Source: JAENVU01 sp046598395
GTDB lineage: Bacteria; Actinomycetota; Acidimicrobiia; IMCC26256; JAENVU01
Direction: 5' to 3'
NCBI GenBank assembly: GCA_046598395.1
Contig: JBKJIQ010000050.1
Location: 1 to 64,000 of the forward strand
DNA length: 64,000 nucleotides
Shown: piece by piece, positions 15,755 through 24,955 of the stretch
Layout of the letters: each line of letters opens with the position of its first letter
Numbering within the stretch: position 1 is the first letter of the stretch
The notes under the pieces: generated by a model
Told to the model about the DNA's origin: nothing
Database searches by the model: none
Seen by the model: the letters and a program-made list of their open reading frames with translations, nothing else
Position numbers and translations under genes: made by a program

Positions 15755-16378
15755 ATGCAACGAGCCGATGTTCAAACAGCAGAAGTTGCGCCAGCGCATG
15801 CGGGCCGGGCGCGTCGACGTTTCCGGGTGCATCCCGTCGCGCGTGTGGGGGTTGCGTTCGTCGCAGTCGCCGCGCTCGCGTCGGTGTTTACCGTCGACCA
15901 GGGCACCGGCGGCGCGGCGACGGGTCGTGGTGTCACCCGCGTCACGGCGGGTCGAGCGACCCTTCGTGGCGATGGACAACGGCGAGGCACGGGCAAGGTT
16001 CCGCGCGCATCTCGCGTCGCGGTCGATGCAGCACTGACGGCGCGGGCTCGGGCCGAGAACGAACAGAAGCTTCGTGAGGCGCAGGCGGCCGAGGCACAGC
16101 TTGCCCAATTTTACGCGGGGATCGCGGAGTACTACCGACCCAAGACCGGTGTGAACTGGGACGGCATCGCGCAATGCGAGACCGCGAGCAACTGGTCGAT
16201 GCAGGGGTCGTCGTTTTCTGGTGGTCTCGGCTTCTACAACGGCACCTGGAGCGGGTTCGGGGGCGGCCAGTTCGCGGGCAACGCCGGACAAGCCACGCGC
16301 GAACAGCAAATAGTGGTGGCGGAACGGGTCTACGCCAGGTACGGGCTCACCGGCTGGGGCTGTCGAGCCTACGGCTGA
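15755..16378 (+). CDS. second Rpf-like (transglycosylase family) protein
   Basis: 207-residue protein with a basic N-terminus, one hydrophobic segment (VGVAFVAVAALASVFTV) acting as signal-anchor, a coiled-coil-like Arg/Ala/Glu stretch (ENEQKLREAQAAEAQLAQ), and a C-terminal Rpf domain. That domain has the classic GVNWDGIAQCETASNW core, GGLGFYNGTWSGFGG and a final GWGCRAYG; the Glu in QCE is catalytic. GTG 15695 overlaps the previous gene; ATG 15755 with GTGAGG upstream is preferred. Tandem with another Rpf-like gene but with a different domain subtype, so probably not a recent duplication. Confidence 0.85.
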   Translation: MQRADVQTAEVAPAHAGRARRRFRVHPVARVGVAFVAVAALASVFTVDQGTGGAATGRGVTRVTAGRATLRGDGQRRGTGKVPRASRVAVDAALTARARAENEQKLREAQAAEAQLAQFYAGIAEYYRPKTGVNWDGIAQCETASNWSMQGSSFSGGLGFYNGTWSGFGGGQFAGNAGQATREQQIVVAERVYARYGLTGWGCRAYG

Positions 16379-16464
16379 TCAAGTCCTGTCCGCCTCGTGG
16401 CGAACCACTCGGCCGCGAGGTTCACCACGAGGCGGGCTTCGCGGCCGGTGTGAGGGAGAGTGTC

Positions 16465-18066
16465 ATGGTGAGTTCCACCGACGCACCCAAGCCAGCCGAT
16501 CTCGCCATTGGTGCGTTCAGCGATACGCCGCCCTGGATCGTTGATCCCGACGACCTCACCTGGCGGCGGGGCCTCGATGGTGTCCGGGCGCGGACGCGTG
16601 CAGGCCTCGGCCGTCTCACCACCCCACCGCGAATACCGCCGTTGCGCCGGAGTGCGCGTGTGATCACCTCGGTCGGGTGGGCGCTCACGGTCTGGTACTT
16701 CCGTGAGCGTGGAACCGATCGATCTCGGGCCGGGATCTCCGCTCGCTTGCGGCGAAGTTTTGAGGGCCTCGGTTCGACCTACATCAAGCTGGGTCAGATC
16801 GTGTCGGGTGGCGACGGCTTGTTTCCCGAAGAGTTGGTCGGTGAGTTCAAGAAGCTGCGCGACCGTGTGCCCGCAGAGTCGTTTGCCGCGGTGCGGGACA
16901 TCGTCGAGACCGACCTCGGGCGTCCAATCGAGGAGGTCTTTGCCACCTTCGATTCGGAGCCACTCGCAGCCGCATCGATAGCCCAGGTCCACGCGGCGAC
17001 ACTGCTCACAGGTGAGGAAGTGGTGGTGAAGGTGCAGCGGCCCACGGTCGCGCGTCGAGTGCGTGACGATCTCCGGGCGCTCGCGTGGTTGGGCCCGCGC
17101 ATGGTGGGCCGCATCCCCGTCGCCGCACTGGCGAACCCGCCCGCGTTGGTTGAGTTGTTCGCGGAAACGATTGTTGAAGAGCTGGACTTTCGCCTCGAGG
17201 CCGAGAACATGCTCGACGTTGCGCTCGCGATGTCGAAACTCGGAATCCACGAGACGGTCGTGCCGCGTCCGCATCCGCGGTTAGTGACCCGACGTGTGCT
17301 CGTGATGGAGCGGCTCACGGGATTCGGGTTCGACGACGCCGAAGGAATGCACGCGGCGGGGATCGACACCAGCGCGCTGCTGCGCGCGGGCCTGATCTCG
17401 TTTCTCGAAGGCGCCTTGGTGCACGGCGTGTTCCATGGTGATCTGCATGGCGGGAACTTGTTCGTGCTGCCCGATGGTCGCACGGCGCTGCTCGACTTCG
17501 GGATAACGGGCCGCTTGGACGAGCGCAAGCGGCTCGCGTTTCTGCGGCTCCTCGTACTCGGAAGTTCCGGTGATGTGCGGGGTCAACTCGGGGCGTTGCG
17601 GGACCTCGGCGCGTTCCCTGCTGATACCGATCTTGATGCCGTTGTTCGTGACCTGAACCTCGACCAGCCCATCCAGGACCCCACCACGATGAGTGCCGAC
17701 GAGCTGGTGGGCCAGCTCCGCGAACTCACCAAGAAGTTGCTCGAGTATGGCGCACGCGCGCCGAAGGAACTGATGCTGTTCGTCAAGAACATGATGTTTC
17801 TCGACGGCGCCACCGCCACGCTCGCTCCGGATCTCGACATCCTCGGTGAGATCGCGCACGTGTACCTCTATTTCCAGGCGCAGTACGGCGATCAGATCGC
17901 CGCGGACCTCGGTCTGCTGGCCACCCCGGACCTCGATCTGGTGTCGGTGAAGGCGAGCCTCGGGGTCGGAGCCGACTGGGGCGACGCTCTGACCTATGCC
18001 GACGTGCGTGAGCGGCGCGAACTCATCCGCACCCGCATGCAAGAGCGCCAGCGCCGCCGTCGCTGA
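16465..18066 (+). CDS. ABC1/AarF (UbiB-type) atypical kinase
   Basis: 533-residue member of the ABC1 kinase-like family. It has STYIKLGQIVS (the family's KxGQ motif), LAAASIAQVHAA (Ala-rich nucleotide loop), VVVKVQRP, EELDFRLEAEN, FHGDLHGGNLF (catalytic loop) and ALLDFGITG (metal-binding DFG). The family supports isoprenoid-quinone or lipid metabolism and may act as an ATPase rather than a protein kinase. No C-terminal transmembrane pair is obvious. GAGGGAGAG precedes ATG 16465. It stands between Rpf-like genes and mutM, all on the same strand. Confidence 0.88.
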   Translation: MVSSTDAPKPADLAIGAFSDTPPWIVDPDDLTWRRGLDGVRARTRAGLGRLTTPPRIPPLRRSARVITSVGWALTVWYFRERGTDRSRAGISARLRRSFEGLGSTYIKLGQIVSGGDGLFPEELVGEFKKLRDRVPAESFAAVRDIVETDLGRPIEEVFATFDSEPLAAASIAQVHAATLLTGEEVVVKVQRPTVARRVRDDLRALAWLGPRMVGRIPVAALANPPALVELFAETIVEELDFRLEAENMLDVALAMSKLGIHETVVPRPHPRLVTRRVLVMERLTGFGFDDAEGMHAAGIDTSALLRAGLISFLEGALVHGVFHGDLHGGNLFVLPDGRTALLDFGITGRLDERKRLAFLRLLVLGSSGDVRGQLGALRDLGAFPADTDLDAVVRDLNLDQPIQDPTTMSADELVGQLRELTKKLLEYGARAPKELMLFVKNMMFLDGATATLAPDLDILGEIAHVYLYFQAQYGDQIAADLGLLATPDLDLVSVKASLGVGADWGDALTYADVRERRELIRTRMQERQRRRR

Positions 18067-18090
18067 GAGGTCGAGCGTGGGTTCCGTCGG

Positions 18091-18096
18091 TACGCT
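18091..18096 (+). promoter_or_regulatory. -10 box TACGCT, leaderless start
   Basis: TACGCT lies 6 nt before ATG 18103 of mutM. Confidence 0.5.
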
Positions 18097-18102
18097 CACC
18101 GG

Positions 18103-18942
18103 ATGCCGGAACTGCCAGAAATGCAGGCCTTGGCCGAACGGCTCGAGGTATTCCTCGAGGACGCGGTATTCGTTGGGGTGGATCCACTCGGCTTCGCGTC
18201 GCTCAAGACCGTGGTTCCTCCGCCGGGCGCACTCGTGGGCCGGTCGGTCACGAGCGTGCGCCGCCGGGGCAAGTACCTCCGGATCGGAACCGACGGCCCG
18301 GTTGCCCTCATGTTCCATCTCTCGCAGGCGGGCCGTCTGGATGTCGAGCGCCCGTGGAAGCGCACGAAGGCCAAAGGGGCGGCCGTCCGGTTTCGATTTG
18401 ACGACGATCGTGCAGTGCTCCTGCGTGAGCATGGTCATGAGCGCAAGGTGGCATGGTGGGTGCTGGGCGCGGAGGATGTCGGGCCGACGGCCGGGCTCGG
18501 CCCGGAGCCCGGAACCGACGAGTTTGCTGCGCTCATCCTCACGAGTGTTGACCGCCGGCGTATCCATACCCTGTTGCGCGATCAACGCACCGTTGCGGGT
18601 ATCGGTCGGGGCTACGTGAACGACGCGTTGCATCGCGCGCAGATTTCTCCCTACGCAACCCTGGTCAAGCTCACCGCCGAGGAACGCGCGCGGCTCCTCG
18701 AGGCGATTTGCGTCACGATGGATGAGGCATTGGATGGCGAACGTTTGCGTACCGGAGGACTCTCGGCGCCGAAGCTCGGTGATCGATTTCGAGTGCACAA
18801 CCGCCATGGCCTTCCGTGTCCGGTGTGTGCCACGCCGATGCGGCGAGTCTCATTCGAGAGCCACGAGATCACGTATTGCCCCACGTGTCAGACCGGAGGC
18901 AAGGTCCTCGCCGACCGCCGCCTCTCCCGCCTCGTGAAATAA
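18103..18942 (+). CDS. mutM: formamidopyrimidine-DNA glycosylase family protein (Fpg/Nei)
   Basis: 279-residue base-excision repair glycosylase/AP lyase. It starts PELPE, with the catalytic N-terminal proline exposed after Met removal. RRRGKYLRI carries the conserved beta-clamp lysine, GRGYVNDAL lies in the helix-two-turn-helix region, and a C-terminal zinc finger has CPVC and CPTC pairs about 20 residues apart. It removes oxidised bases such as 8-oxoG or FapyG. The segment LSQAGRLDVE replaces the commoner HLGMTG-type motif, so assignment between Fpg and actinobacterial Nei-like relatives is not certain. Length is normal. Confidence 0.85.
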   Translation: MPELPEMQALAERLEVFLEDAVFVGVDPLGFASLKTVVPPPGALVGRSVTSVRRRGKYLRIGTDGPVALMFHLSQAGRLDVERPWKRTKAKGAAVRFRFDDDRAVLLREHGHERKVAWWVLGAEDVGPTAGLGPEPGTDEFAALILTSVDRRRIHTLLRDQRTVAGIGRGYVNDALHRAQISPYATLVKLTAEERARLLEAICVTMDEALDGERLRTGGLSAPKLGDRFRVHNRHGLPCPVCATPMRRVSFESHEITYCPTCQTGGKVLADRRLSRLVK

Positions 18943-19044
18943 GAACGACCACGGCGGTGACCGTCAGGTCGATCGGCCACCGCCGGGTCTCGCGAAGCGA
19001 ATATCGGCCGTCGGCCCGGCCCGCCTTGAGCGCGGATCGAGCCG

Positions 19045-19050
19045 TAGAGT
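19045..19050 (+). promoter_or_regulatory. -10 box TAGAGT, leaderless start of lgt
   Basis: TAGAGT ends 7 nt before GTG 19058 and 10 nt before ATG 19061. Confidence 0.45.
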
Positions 19051-19060
19051 GCATCAGGTG

Positions 19061-19918
19061 ATGACCAGCCCACTCCCGACGCTTGTCGGCTCCATTCCGA
19101 GCCCTGGTGATGGGGTCGTTCACCTCGGCCCGGTTCCGCTGCACATGTACGGCTTGATGATCGCGCTGGGGGTGCTGGTTGCGGCTCGCGTTGGTCGGGT
19201 TCGTTACGTGAAGCGCGGGGGTGACGGCGAGGCCTTCGACAGTGTGGCGTTCTGGGCAGTCATCGGTGGGGTGATCGGCGCTCGGATCTATCACGTGATC
19301 ACGGACTACCAGCTGTTCGATGGCCATCCCGAACGCATCATCCAGATCTGGAAGGGCGGGCTCGGTATTTGGGGCGGTGTCCTCGGGGGTGCGGTGGCGG
19401 TCATCATCGTGGCGCGCCGTCGACAGCTCGAGTTCGGCGTCCTCGCCGATTGCATTGTCCCGGGCCTGGCGTTCGCGCAGGGGATTGGTCGGTGGGGAAA
19501 CTGGTTCAACCAAGAACTGTTCGGCGCCCCGTCCACCTGGCCGTGGGCGGTGGAGATCGACCGTGTGCACCGACCGGCGGAGTACGCGAACTTCTCCACC
19601 TTCCAACCCACATTTCTCTACGAGTCGCTGTGGTGTATCGCGCTGGGCTTTGCACTGATCGCGATCGACCGAAAGTTCACGTTGGCGCGCGGCCAGTTGT
19701 TTGCGCTCTACGCGGCGGGCTACACCGCGTTCCGCTTCTTCATGGAGGAGCTGCGGGTCGACCCTGCGCACACCATCGGCCCGTTGCGTATCAACGCGTG
19801 GGTGAGCATCGTGGTGTTCGTGTTCTCGGTCACAGCGTTCTTCGTCCTGGGCCGACGGGCGCGATCCCGTGGTGTCGCGGCCGCTCCGACCGAGGTCACC
19901 GAGCCGGCACCGTCCTAG
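19061..19918 (+). CDS. lgt: prolipoprotein diacylglyceryl transferase
   Basis: 285-residue membrane enzyme that attaches diacylglycerol from phosphatidylglycerol to the lipobox cysteine of prolipoproteins. The family signature is clear: VIGGVIGARIYHVI, GGLGIWGGVLGG, FAQGIGRWGNWFNQELFG (the GRxGNxxN core), then FQPTFLYESLW. About seven membrane segments are visible. It would process lipoproteins such as the substrate-binding protein at 9768-11078. GTG 19058 directly before ATG 19061 fits the upstream -10 box slightly better. The tail after residue 268 is Pro/Ala/Glu-rich. Confidence 0.93.
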   Translation: MTSPLPTLVGSIPSPGDGVVHLGPVPLHMYGLMIALGVLVAARVGRVRYVKRGGDGEAFDSVAFWAVIGGVIGARIYHVITDYQLFDGHPERIIQIWKGGLGIWGGVLGGAVAVIIVARRRQLEFGVLADCIVPGLAFAQGIGRWGNWFNQELFGAPSTWPWAVEIDRVHRPAEYANFSTFQPTFLYESLWCIALGFALIAIDRKFTLARGQLFALYAAGYTAFRFFMEELRVDPAHTIGPLRINAWVSIVVFVFSVTAFFVLGRRARSRGVAAAPTEVTEPAPS

Positions 19919-19955
19919 GCTGGGGGAGTCCCCCCGAGTCCTCTGGAGTGTGCGC

Positions 19956-20735
19956 ATGAGCGTGCCGCCCGCCGCCCCGAATACCCCAACCCCCAGCCCG
20001 GTCGCCACCGTGGAAGTAGCGGCGCGTGCCGTCGACGCGTCGAAGGTCTATGGCCAGGGCGAAGCCGAAGTGCGCGCGCTCGACCACATCTCGGTCGACT
20101 TCGCCGCGCATCGGTTCACGGCGATCATGGGTCCGTCGGGCTCGGGAAAGTCCACGCTGCTCCACTGTCTCGCGGGTCTCGATCGAGTCACGGGCGGCCA
20201 GGTGTTCATCGGCGACGTTGAGATCAGCGCGTGCAACGAGAAGCAGCTGACCCTCATTCGCCGTGATCGAATCGGATTCGTCTTTCAGTCGTTCAACTTG
20301 ATCCCCACGCTGGACGCGGCCGAGAACATCACGCTGCCGATGGCCCTCGCGGGTCGTAAGCCGGACCCGGCGTGGATGGACCAGATCGTGAGCACGCTCC
20401 GGATCGGTGATCGGTTGAAGCATCGACCGAGCGAACTCTCGGGTGGCCAGCAGCAACGGGTGGCGGTAGCGCGTGCGTTGGTGTCTCGCCCCGACCTGAT
20501 CTTCGCGGATGAGCCCACGGGGAACCTCGATTCGCGTGCGAGCGCGGAGATCTTGAAGTTCATGCGCGATGCCGTCACCGACCTCGGTCAGACCATCGTG
20601 ATGGTTACCCACGATCCGAGCGCGGCGAGCTACGCCGACCGAGTGGTGTTTCTGGCCGACGGTTCGATCGTCGACGAGATGCATGAACCGACGGCGGACC
20701 TGGTGTTGGATCGGCTCAAGCAGCTCGGGGGCTGA
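19956..20735 (+). CDS. ABC transporter ATP-binding protein (LolD/MacB type)
   Basis: 259-residue ATPase: Walker A GPSGSGKST near residue 63, Q-loop FVFQSFNLIPTLDAAENI, signature LSGGQQQRVAVARAL, Walker B LIFADEPTGNLDS and H-loop VMVTHDP. The wording of these motifs is that of the LolD/MacB/FtsE-like subfamily that partners FtsX-type permeases. The partner gene starts 4 bp after the stop. A Pro/Thr-rich N-terminal extension of about 25 residues precedes the domain. ATG 19956 is preceded by CTGGAG. Such pairs use ATP for mechanical work on envelope lipids or peptides rather than simple transport. Confidence 0.9.
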   Translation: MSVPPAAPNTPTPSPVATVEVAARAVDASKVYGQGEAEVRALDHISVDFAAHRFTAIMGPSGSGKSTLLHCLAGLDRVTGGQVFIGDVEISACNEKQLTLIRRDRIGFVFQSFNLIPTLDAAENITLPMALAGRKPDPAWMDQIVSTLRIGDRLKHRPSELSGGQQQRVAVARALVSRPDLIFADEPTGNLDSRASAEILKFMRDAVTDLGQTIVMVTHDPSAASYADRVVFLADGSIVDEMHEPTADLVLDRLKQLGG

Positions 20736-20739
20736 GCCC

Positions 20740-23313
20740 GTGTTCCGGGTCACCCTGCGCGGACTTGCTGCTCACAAGCTCCGGTTCCTGCTCACCGCGA
20801 TCGCGGTGGTGCTCGGCGTCGCGTTCGTGTCAGGAACGCTCGTCTTCACCGACACGGTCAAAAAGACGTTCGACAATCTCTTTTCGAGCGTCTACGACGG
20901 TACCGATGCCTACGTTCGGAGTTCGAGCGTTCTCAAGGGTGACTTTGGGCCGGAGCAACGGCAACGGATTCCGGAAGGGCTGGTGGAGCAGGTCCGTGCG
21001 GTCGATGGTGTCAGCGCCGCCGAAGGCCAGATCCGGATTGAGCGAGCGCAGTACCTGGATAAGCAAGGCAAGCCCATCGGGAACCCCGGTCAGGGTGCGC
21101 CGACCCTTGGCTTCAACTGGAACCGGGTCCAGCGGCTGAACCCGTTCACGCTGGTTGCCCGGGGCCGCGCGGAATCGCGGGCGCCCACCGCGGCGAACGA
21201 AGTGGTGATGGATCTCGGCACGGCCAAGCAAGACGGTTTCACGATCGGTGATTCCGTCACCGTTACCTTCAACAATCGGCTGGTTCCCCGAGACAAGTTC
21301 CGTATCGTGGGGCTGGCAAAGTTCGGCGACGCTGACCGGCCCGCCGGGGCAACGGTCGCGTTGTTCACACTGCCCGAGACGCAGCGGGTCAATGGGTCAC
21401 CGGGCCGCCTGGATGGCGTGGTGGTCGCAGCCAAGAGTGGGGTCAGCCAGACCGAACTGGTCCGCCGGATCAGCTCCGGCATCGACCAGCGCGGCGTTCA
21501 GGTGATCACGGGCGCCAAGCTGATCAAGGAACAGCAGAATCGGATCCAGCAAGGACTGGGATTCTTCACCACGTTCTTGTTGATCTTCGCCTTGATTGCG
21601 CTGTTTGTCGGCTCGTTCATCATCGTCAACACGTTCTCGATCGTGATCGCTCAGCGCACCCGTGAACTCGCGCTGCTGCGGGCACTCGGCGCGTCGGGTC
21701 GCCAGGTGCGCGGCTCCGTCCTCGGCGAAGCACTTCTGGTCGGATTGTTTTCTTCGGTCGTCGGCGTCGGGCTCGGGCTCGGTCTCGCCCTGGGCCTACG
21801 CGCGGTGATGGGGGCTTTCGGATTCGAGGTTCCCACAGCAGATCTCGTGATCAAACCGTCCACATTCGTGATCTCGCTCGCGCTCGGTGTGATCGTCACC
21901 TTCGTGGCGGCCCTCCTCCCCGCGCGTCGTGCCGCGCGCGTCCCGCCCATTGCCGCGCTGCAGGCCTCCGCGGTTGAGTCCCGCCAGCTGGGTCGGCGTA
22001 CCGCAATCGGTGCCGTGATCGCCGTCCTCGGCGCAGGCGTTCTCCTGGTTGGGCTGTTCGCCAACGGTGGCATTCAGGCCGTCGGCTTTGGCGTCTTCGG
22101 ACTCTTCATCGGCGTCGCCGTCCTCGGTCCGGTGATCGCCCGACCGGTCGGGCGGTTGCTCGGTGCGCCACTTCCTCGTTGGCGGGGGATGCCCGGTACC
22201 TTGGCCCGAGAGAACGCAGTCCGGAACCCGCGGCGTACCGCATCGACTGCGGCGGCGCTCATGATCGGTGTCGCGCTCGTCGGACTCATCACGATCTTTG
22301 CGAGTTCGCTCAAGGCATCCATCAGCGGGCAGATCGACACCGCGTTCCGAGGCGACCTCGTGGTGGTTGGCGATGCCGGCCCCGGATCGTCGTTCAGCCC
22401 GGCGATGGCCGCGGAGATCGCGAAAGTGCCGGGGGTCGCGGTCGCCAACCCGCTGCGGTTTGGTGCATTCGAGATCGAGGGCGCGGGGAAGTTCCTGCTC
22501 GCGTCTCGTCCCGGCGAACTCGACAAGGTGTTCGACCTCGCGCCGAAGGCGGGCGATCTCTCCACACTCGGTCCGAACCAGATCGCGGTATCAAAGAAGA
22601 TCTTTGACGACAATCGCTGGAAGCTGGGTCAACGCGTCCGAACGCGGTTCCCGGTCCGCGGCGCTCCGGCCTTGACTATCGGTGCCGTCTTCGGCCGCGG
22701 CCAGCGAGAGGGATTGGCCGACTACTTCATCTCGCTCGCGGCGTTCGACCAGCGGTTTACCGAGCGGGCTGACAGCCAGGTGTATATCGCGCTGGATCGC
22801 GGGGCCGCGGTGGCCGAAGTCCGTCCGAAGATCGAGCGGGTCGCGAAGCAGTTCCCTGGGGCCAAGGTCAACGACGTCAGTGGACTGAAGGACCAGTTCG
22901 AGGCGCAAATCAACCAGATCCTCGGGTTGGTGTTCGCGTTGCTGTTCCTGGCGATCTTCATCGCCCTGCTCGGAATCATGAACACGCTGTTGCTCTCGAT
23001 CGTCGAACGCACCCGGGAAATCGGATTGCTGCGTGCCGTGGGGATGACGCGCCAGCAGGTACGCACGTCGGTGCGTTGGGAGTCGATCATCGTCGCGTTG
23101 TTCGGCACGCTGCTCGGGTTGGTGCTCGGCATCTTCTTCGGGTGGGCGATGATCACCGCGCTCCACGACCAGGGATTCACGCAGTTCGTGGTTCCCGTGA
23201 GCCAACTGGGCTTGGTGGTCGTGCTCGCGGCGCTCGCGGGGGTGCTCGCCGCGGCCTATCCGGCGCGTCGCGCGTCTCGCTTCGACGTCCTGGAGGCGAT
23301 CTCCAGCGAATAG
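20740..23313 (+). CDS. FtsX-like ABC permease
   Basis: 857-residue permease in operon with the ATPase at 19956 (4 bp gap). It has an N-terminal TM (LRFLLTAIAVVLGVAFVSG), a large extracytoplasmic domain, a first FtsX domain around residues 265-405 (IALFVGSFIIVNTFSIVIAQ, RELALLRALGASGRQVRG), two more TMs near 425-480, a second extracytoplasmic domain, and a terminal FtsX domain (ALLGIMNTLLLSIVERTREIGLLRAVGMTRQQVR) near 745-857. Ten membrane segments of this type are usual in actinobacterial permeases exporting lipids, glycolipids or peptides. The GTG start fits the family. Substrate unknown. Confidence 0.88.
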   Translation: MFRVTLRGLAAHKLRFLLTAIAVVLGVAFVSGTLVFTDTVKKTFDNLFSSVYDGTDAYVRSSSVLKGDFGPEQRQRIPEGLVEQVRAVDGVSAAEGQIRIERAQYLDKQGKPIGNPGQGAPTLGFNWNRVQRLNPFTLVARGRAESRAPTAANEVVMDLGTAKQDGFTIGDSVTVTFNNRLVPRDKFRIVGLAKFGDADRPAGATVALFTLPETQRVNGSPGRLDGVVVAAKSGVSQTELVRRISSGIDQRGVQVITGAKLIKEQQNRIQQGLGFFTTFLLIFALIALFVGSFIIVNTFSIVIAQRTRELALLRALGASGRQVRGSVLGEALLVGLFSSVVGVGLGLGLALGLRAVMGAFGFEVPTADLVIKPSTFVISLALGVIVTFVAALLPARRAARVPPIAALQASAVESRQLGRRTAIGAVIAVLGAGVLLVGLFANGGIQAVGFGVFGLFIGVAVLGPVIARPVGRLLGAPLPRWRGMPGTLARENAVRNPRRTASTAAALMIGVALVGLITIFASSLKASISGQIDTAFRGDLVVVGDAGPGSSFSPAMAAEIAKVPGVAVANPLRFGAFEIEGAGKFLLASRPGELDKVFDLAPKAGDLSTLGPNQIAVSKKIFDDNRWKLGQRVRTRFPVRGAPALTIGAVFGRGQREGLADYFISLAAFDQRFTERADSQVYIALDRGAAVAEVRPKIERVAKQFPGAKVNDVSGLKDQFEAQINQILGLVFALLFLAIFIALLGIMNTLLLSIVERTREIGLLRAVGMTRQQVRTSVRWESIIVALFGTLLGLVLGIFFGWAMITALHDQGFTQFVVPVSQLGLVVVLAALAGVLAAAYPARRASRFDVLEAISSE

Positions 23314-23318
23314 CCCGG

Positions 23319-24272
23319 CTAACGCGCGAGGTCGTAGGGGTTCCACGTGGAGCGCGCGGCGCGGAGTTCGGCGACGACTCGATCGGTGAACCGTTCATCG
23401 GTGATGGCGGTGTCGTTCGCGCGCACGAGATGCAATGCGGGGCTGAGATAGTCGACGCCGTCGAACGTCCAGATCCCGGCACCGGGATCTGCCGCGGTGA
23501 GTTCGGCGGCGAGCTCGGTGAGATCGACGCGTGGACGGGGCCGACACGAGACGTAGTGCACCCAGGTCTCGTAGCGATACCGCAGCTCCGGCGCGCCGCC
23601 GCTGAGGGTCAAGATCGCGAACCGGCCGGTGGCGTTGTGCAGTGCGTAAGGATGCGCGGCATTCCCATCCGTGGTCGTAAACCGGTGGACGATGCGTTCG
23701 CTCCACGTGGGCGGGACGGTCACGATCGCGAGGTCGAGTTCGGGTACCTCGTCAATGGTGATCGTGCCGGTGGCGATCGCATGCTCGGTCTCGGTGATGT
23801 GAGCATCCTCGTCCGCCCAGTGATCACGAAAGCGCTCGACGTGGTCCACGATCTCGGTGAGGCGCGGGAGCAGCGCCGCGTAGGCGTCGCCGTCGATGGT
23901 GACCTCGAGGTTTGCCACCGCGATCGCGGCGCGGGCCGCGTCACGATTGTGGAATCGACCGAAGTCTCCCGCGCGGGCCACGTCGATCAACCGCTCACGG
24001 TGTGCGCTCGCAGCCTCGGGTTCGGTCAGGGCGAACATGCTCACAATGCCGTCTTGATCGAAGTGATTGTTCGTCACGAACTCCACGGCAACGTGTGACT
24101 CCGCGTGGTCAAGGTACGCGAACGCGATTTCGGCCGAGAGGTCACGGCGCAATGCCTCCGGGGTGGCCGAGCCCGGCCAGTGCGAAAGGGCCAAGACGGT
24201 CCCGGGCTGGGCCGACCCGTCCACCACGACATGGGGGACCTCGGTCAGCTCCTGGTACGCGCGATAGATCAT
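23319..24272 (-). CDS. conserved hypothetical protein (possibly DUF6687)
   Basis: 317-residue soluble protein with well-defined motifs such as VDGSAQPGTVLALSHWPGS, EFVTNNHFDQDGIVSMFAL and IWTFDGVDYLSPALHL. I recall this pattern as an actinobacterial family of unknown function (DUF6687), sometimes near nucleotide metabolism genes. The NNHFDQDG segment has the look of a DHH-type acidic/histidine cluster, but homology to DHH phosphoesterases is only a suggestion. It ends 5 bp from the convergent permease gene. TACCGT lies 8 nt before ATG 24272, again suggesting a leaderless transcript. Confidence 0.7.
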   Translation of the reverse strand: MIYRAYQELTEVPHVVVDGSAQPGTVLALSHWPGSATPEALRRDLSAEIAFAYLDHAESHVAVEFVTNNHFDQDGIVSMFALTEPEAASAHRERLIDVARAGDFGRFHNRDAARAAIAVANLEVTIDGDAYAALLPRLTEIVDHVERFRDHWADEDAHITETEHAIATGTITIDEVPELDLAIVTVPPTWSERIVHRFTTTDGNAAHPYALHNATGRFAILTLSGGAPELRYRYETWVHYVSCRPRPRVDLTELAAELTAADPGAGIWTFDGVDYLSPALHLVRANDTAITDERFTDRVVAELRAARSTWNPYDLAR

Positions 24273-24383
24273 GGCGACGAACGGTAAAGGGTGAAGTCGA
24301 CTTCAGGTCAAGCCCATTCGACGTCTGTCGGAAAAGTGGCGCTCGGCGCGCCTCACCCGACAAGCGGTACTTGGGGTCAACCG

Positions 24384-24878
24384 TTACGGCTGGAGTCGGG
24401 CGTCCTTCTCGCGCACGGTGGCCGCGAGCTCCGCCTGGTATTGCTCCATGCGGGTGCGGAGTCCACCGTCGGAAGCGCCGAGGATGCGCACCGCGAGGAG
24501 ACCCGCGTTGGCGGCGTTACCCACCGCGACGGTGGCAACCGGGATGCCCTTGGGCATTTGCACAATGGAGAGCAACGAATCCATGCCGTCGAGATACGCC
24601 AGCGGAACCGGCACGCCGATCACCGGCAACGACGTCATGGACGCCGTCATCCCGGGAAGGTGCGCGGCTCCACCGGCTCCCGCGATGATCACTCGCAGGC
24701 CCCGGTCGGCCGCAGTGCGGGCGTAGTTCACCATCACATCGGGCGTGCGGTGAGCCGAGACGATCCGCACCTCATGGGTCACACCGAACTCCACCAGTAC
24801 GTCCACGGCTCCCTGCATGACCGGGAGATCGCTGTCGCTGCCCATGATCACGCCCACGAGCGGTTGGTCGTTGTTCAC
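24384..24878 (-). CDS. purE: N5-carboxyaminoimidazole ribonucleotide mutase
   Basis: 164-residue class I PurE, which moves the carboxylate of N5-CAIR to C4 in purine synthesis. Diagnostic motifs are present: MGSDSDLPVMQGA for phosphate binding, RIVSAHRTPD with the catalytic histidine, and IIAGAGGAAHLPGM. Length is normal. GTG 24878 follows TAACGT by 7 nt. No purK is adjacent in this window; the next gene downstream is a conserved hypothetical 111 bp away. Confidence 0.93.
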   Translation of the reverse strand: MNNDQPLVGVIMGSDSDLPVMQGAVDVLVEFGVTHEVRIVSAHRTPDVMVNYARTAADRGLRVIIAGAGGAAHLPGMTASMTSLPVIGVPVPLAYLDGMDSLLSIVQMPKGIPVATVAVGNAANAGLLAVRILGASDGGLRTRMEQYQAELAATVREKDARLQP

Positions 24879-24885
24879 TCGTCGG

Positions 24886-24891
24886 ACGTTA
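24886..24891 (-). promoter_or_regulatory. -10 box TAACGT, leaderless start of purE
   Basis: TAACGT on the minus strand, 7 nt before GTG 24878. Confidence 0.5.
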
Positions 24892-24955
24892 GTTCTTGCC
24901 CGTCGGGCAATCGTTCGGTTCGGCGCAGGGTTCGCGCAGGCCGGGCAATCACCGA

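Noticed and set aside
17281..18807. 508-codon minus-strand frame
   Set aside because: Shadow of the ABC1 kinase and mutM genes, which have unmistakable motifs on the plus strand.
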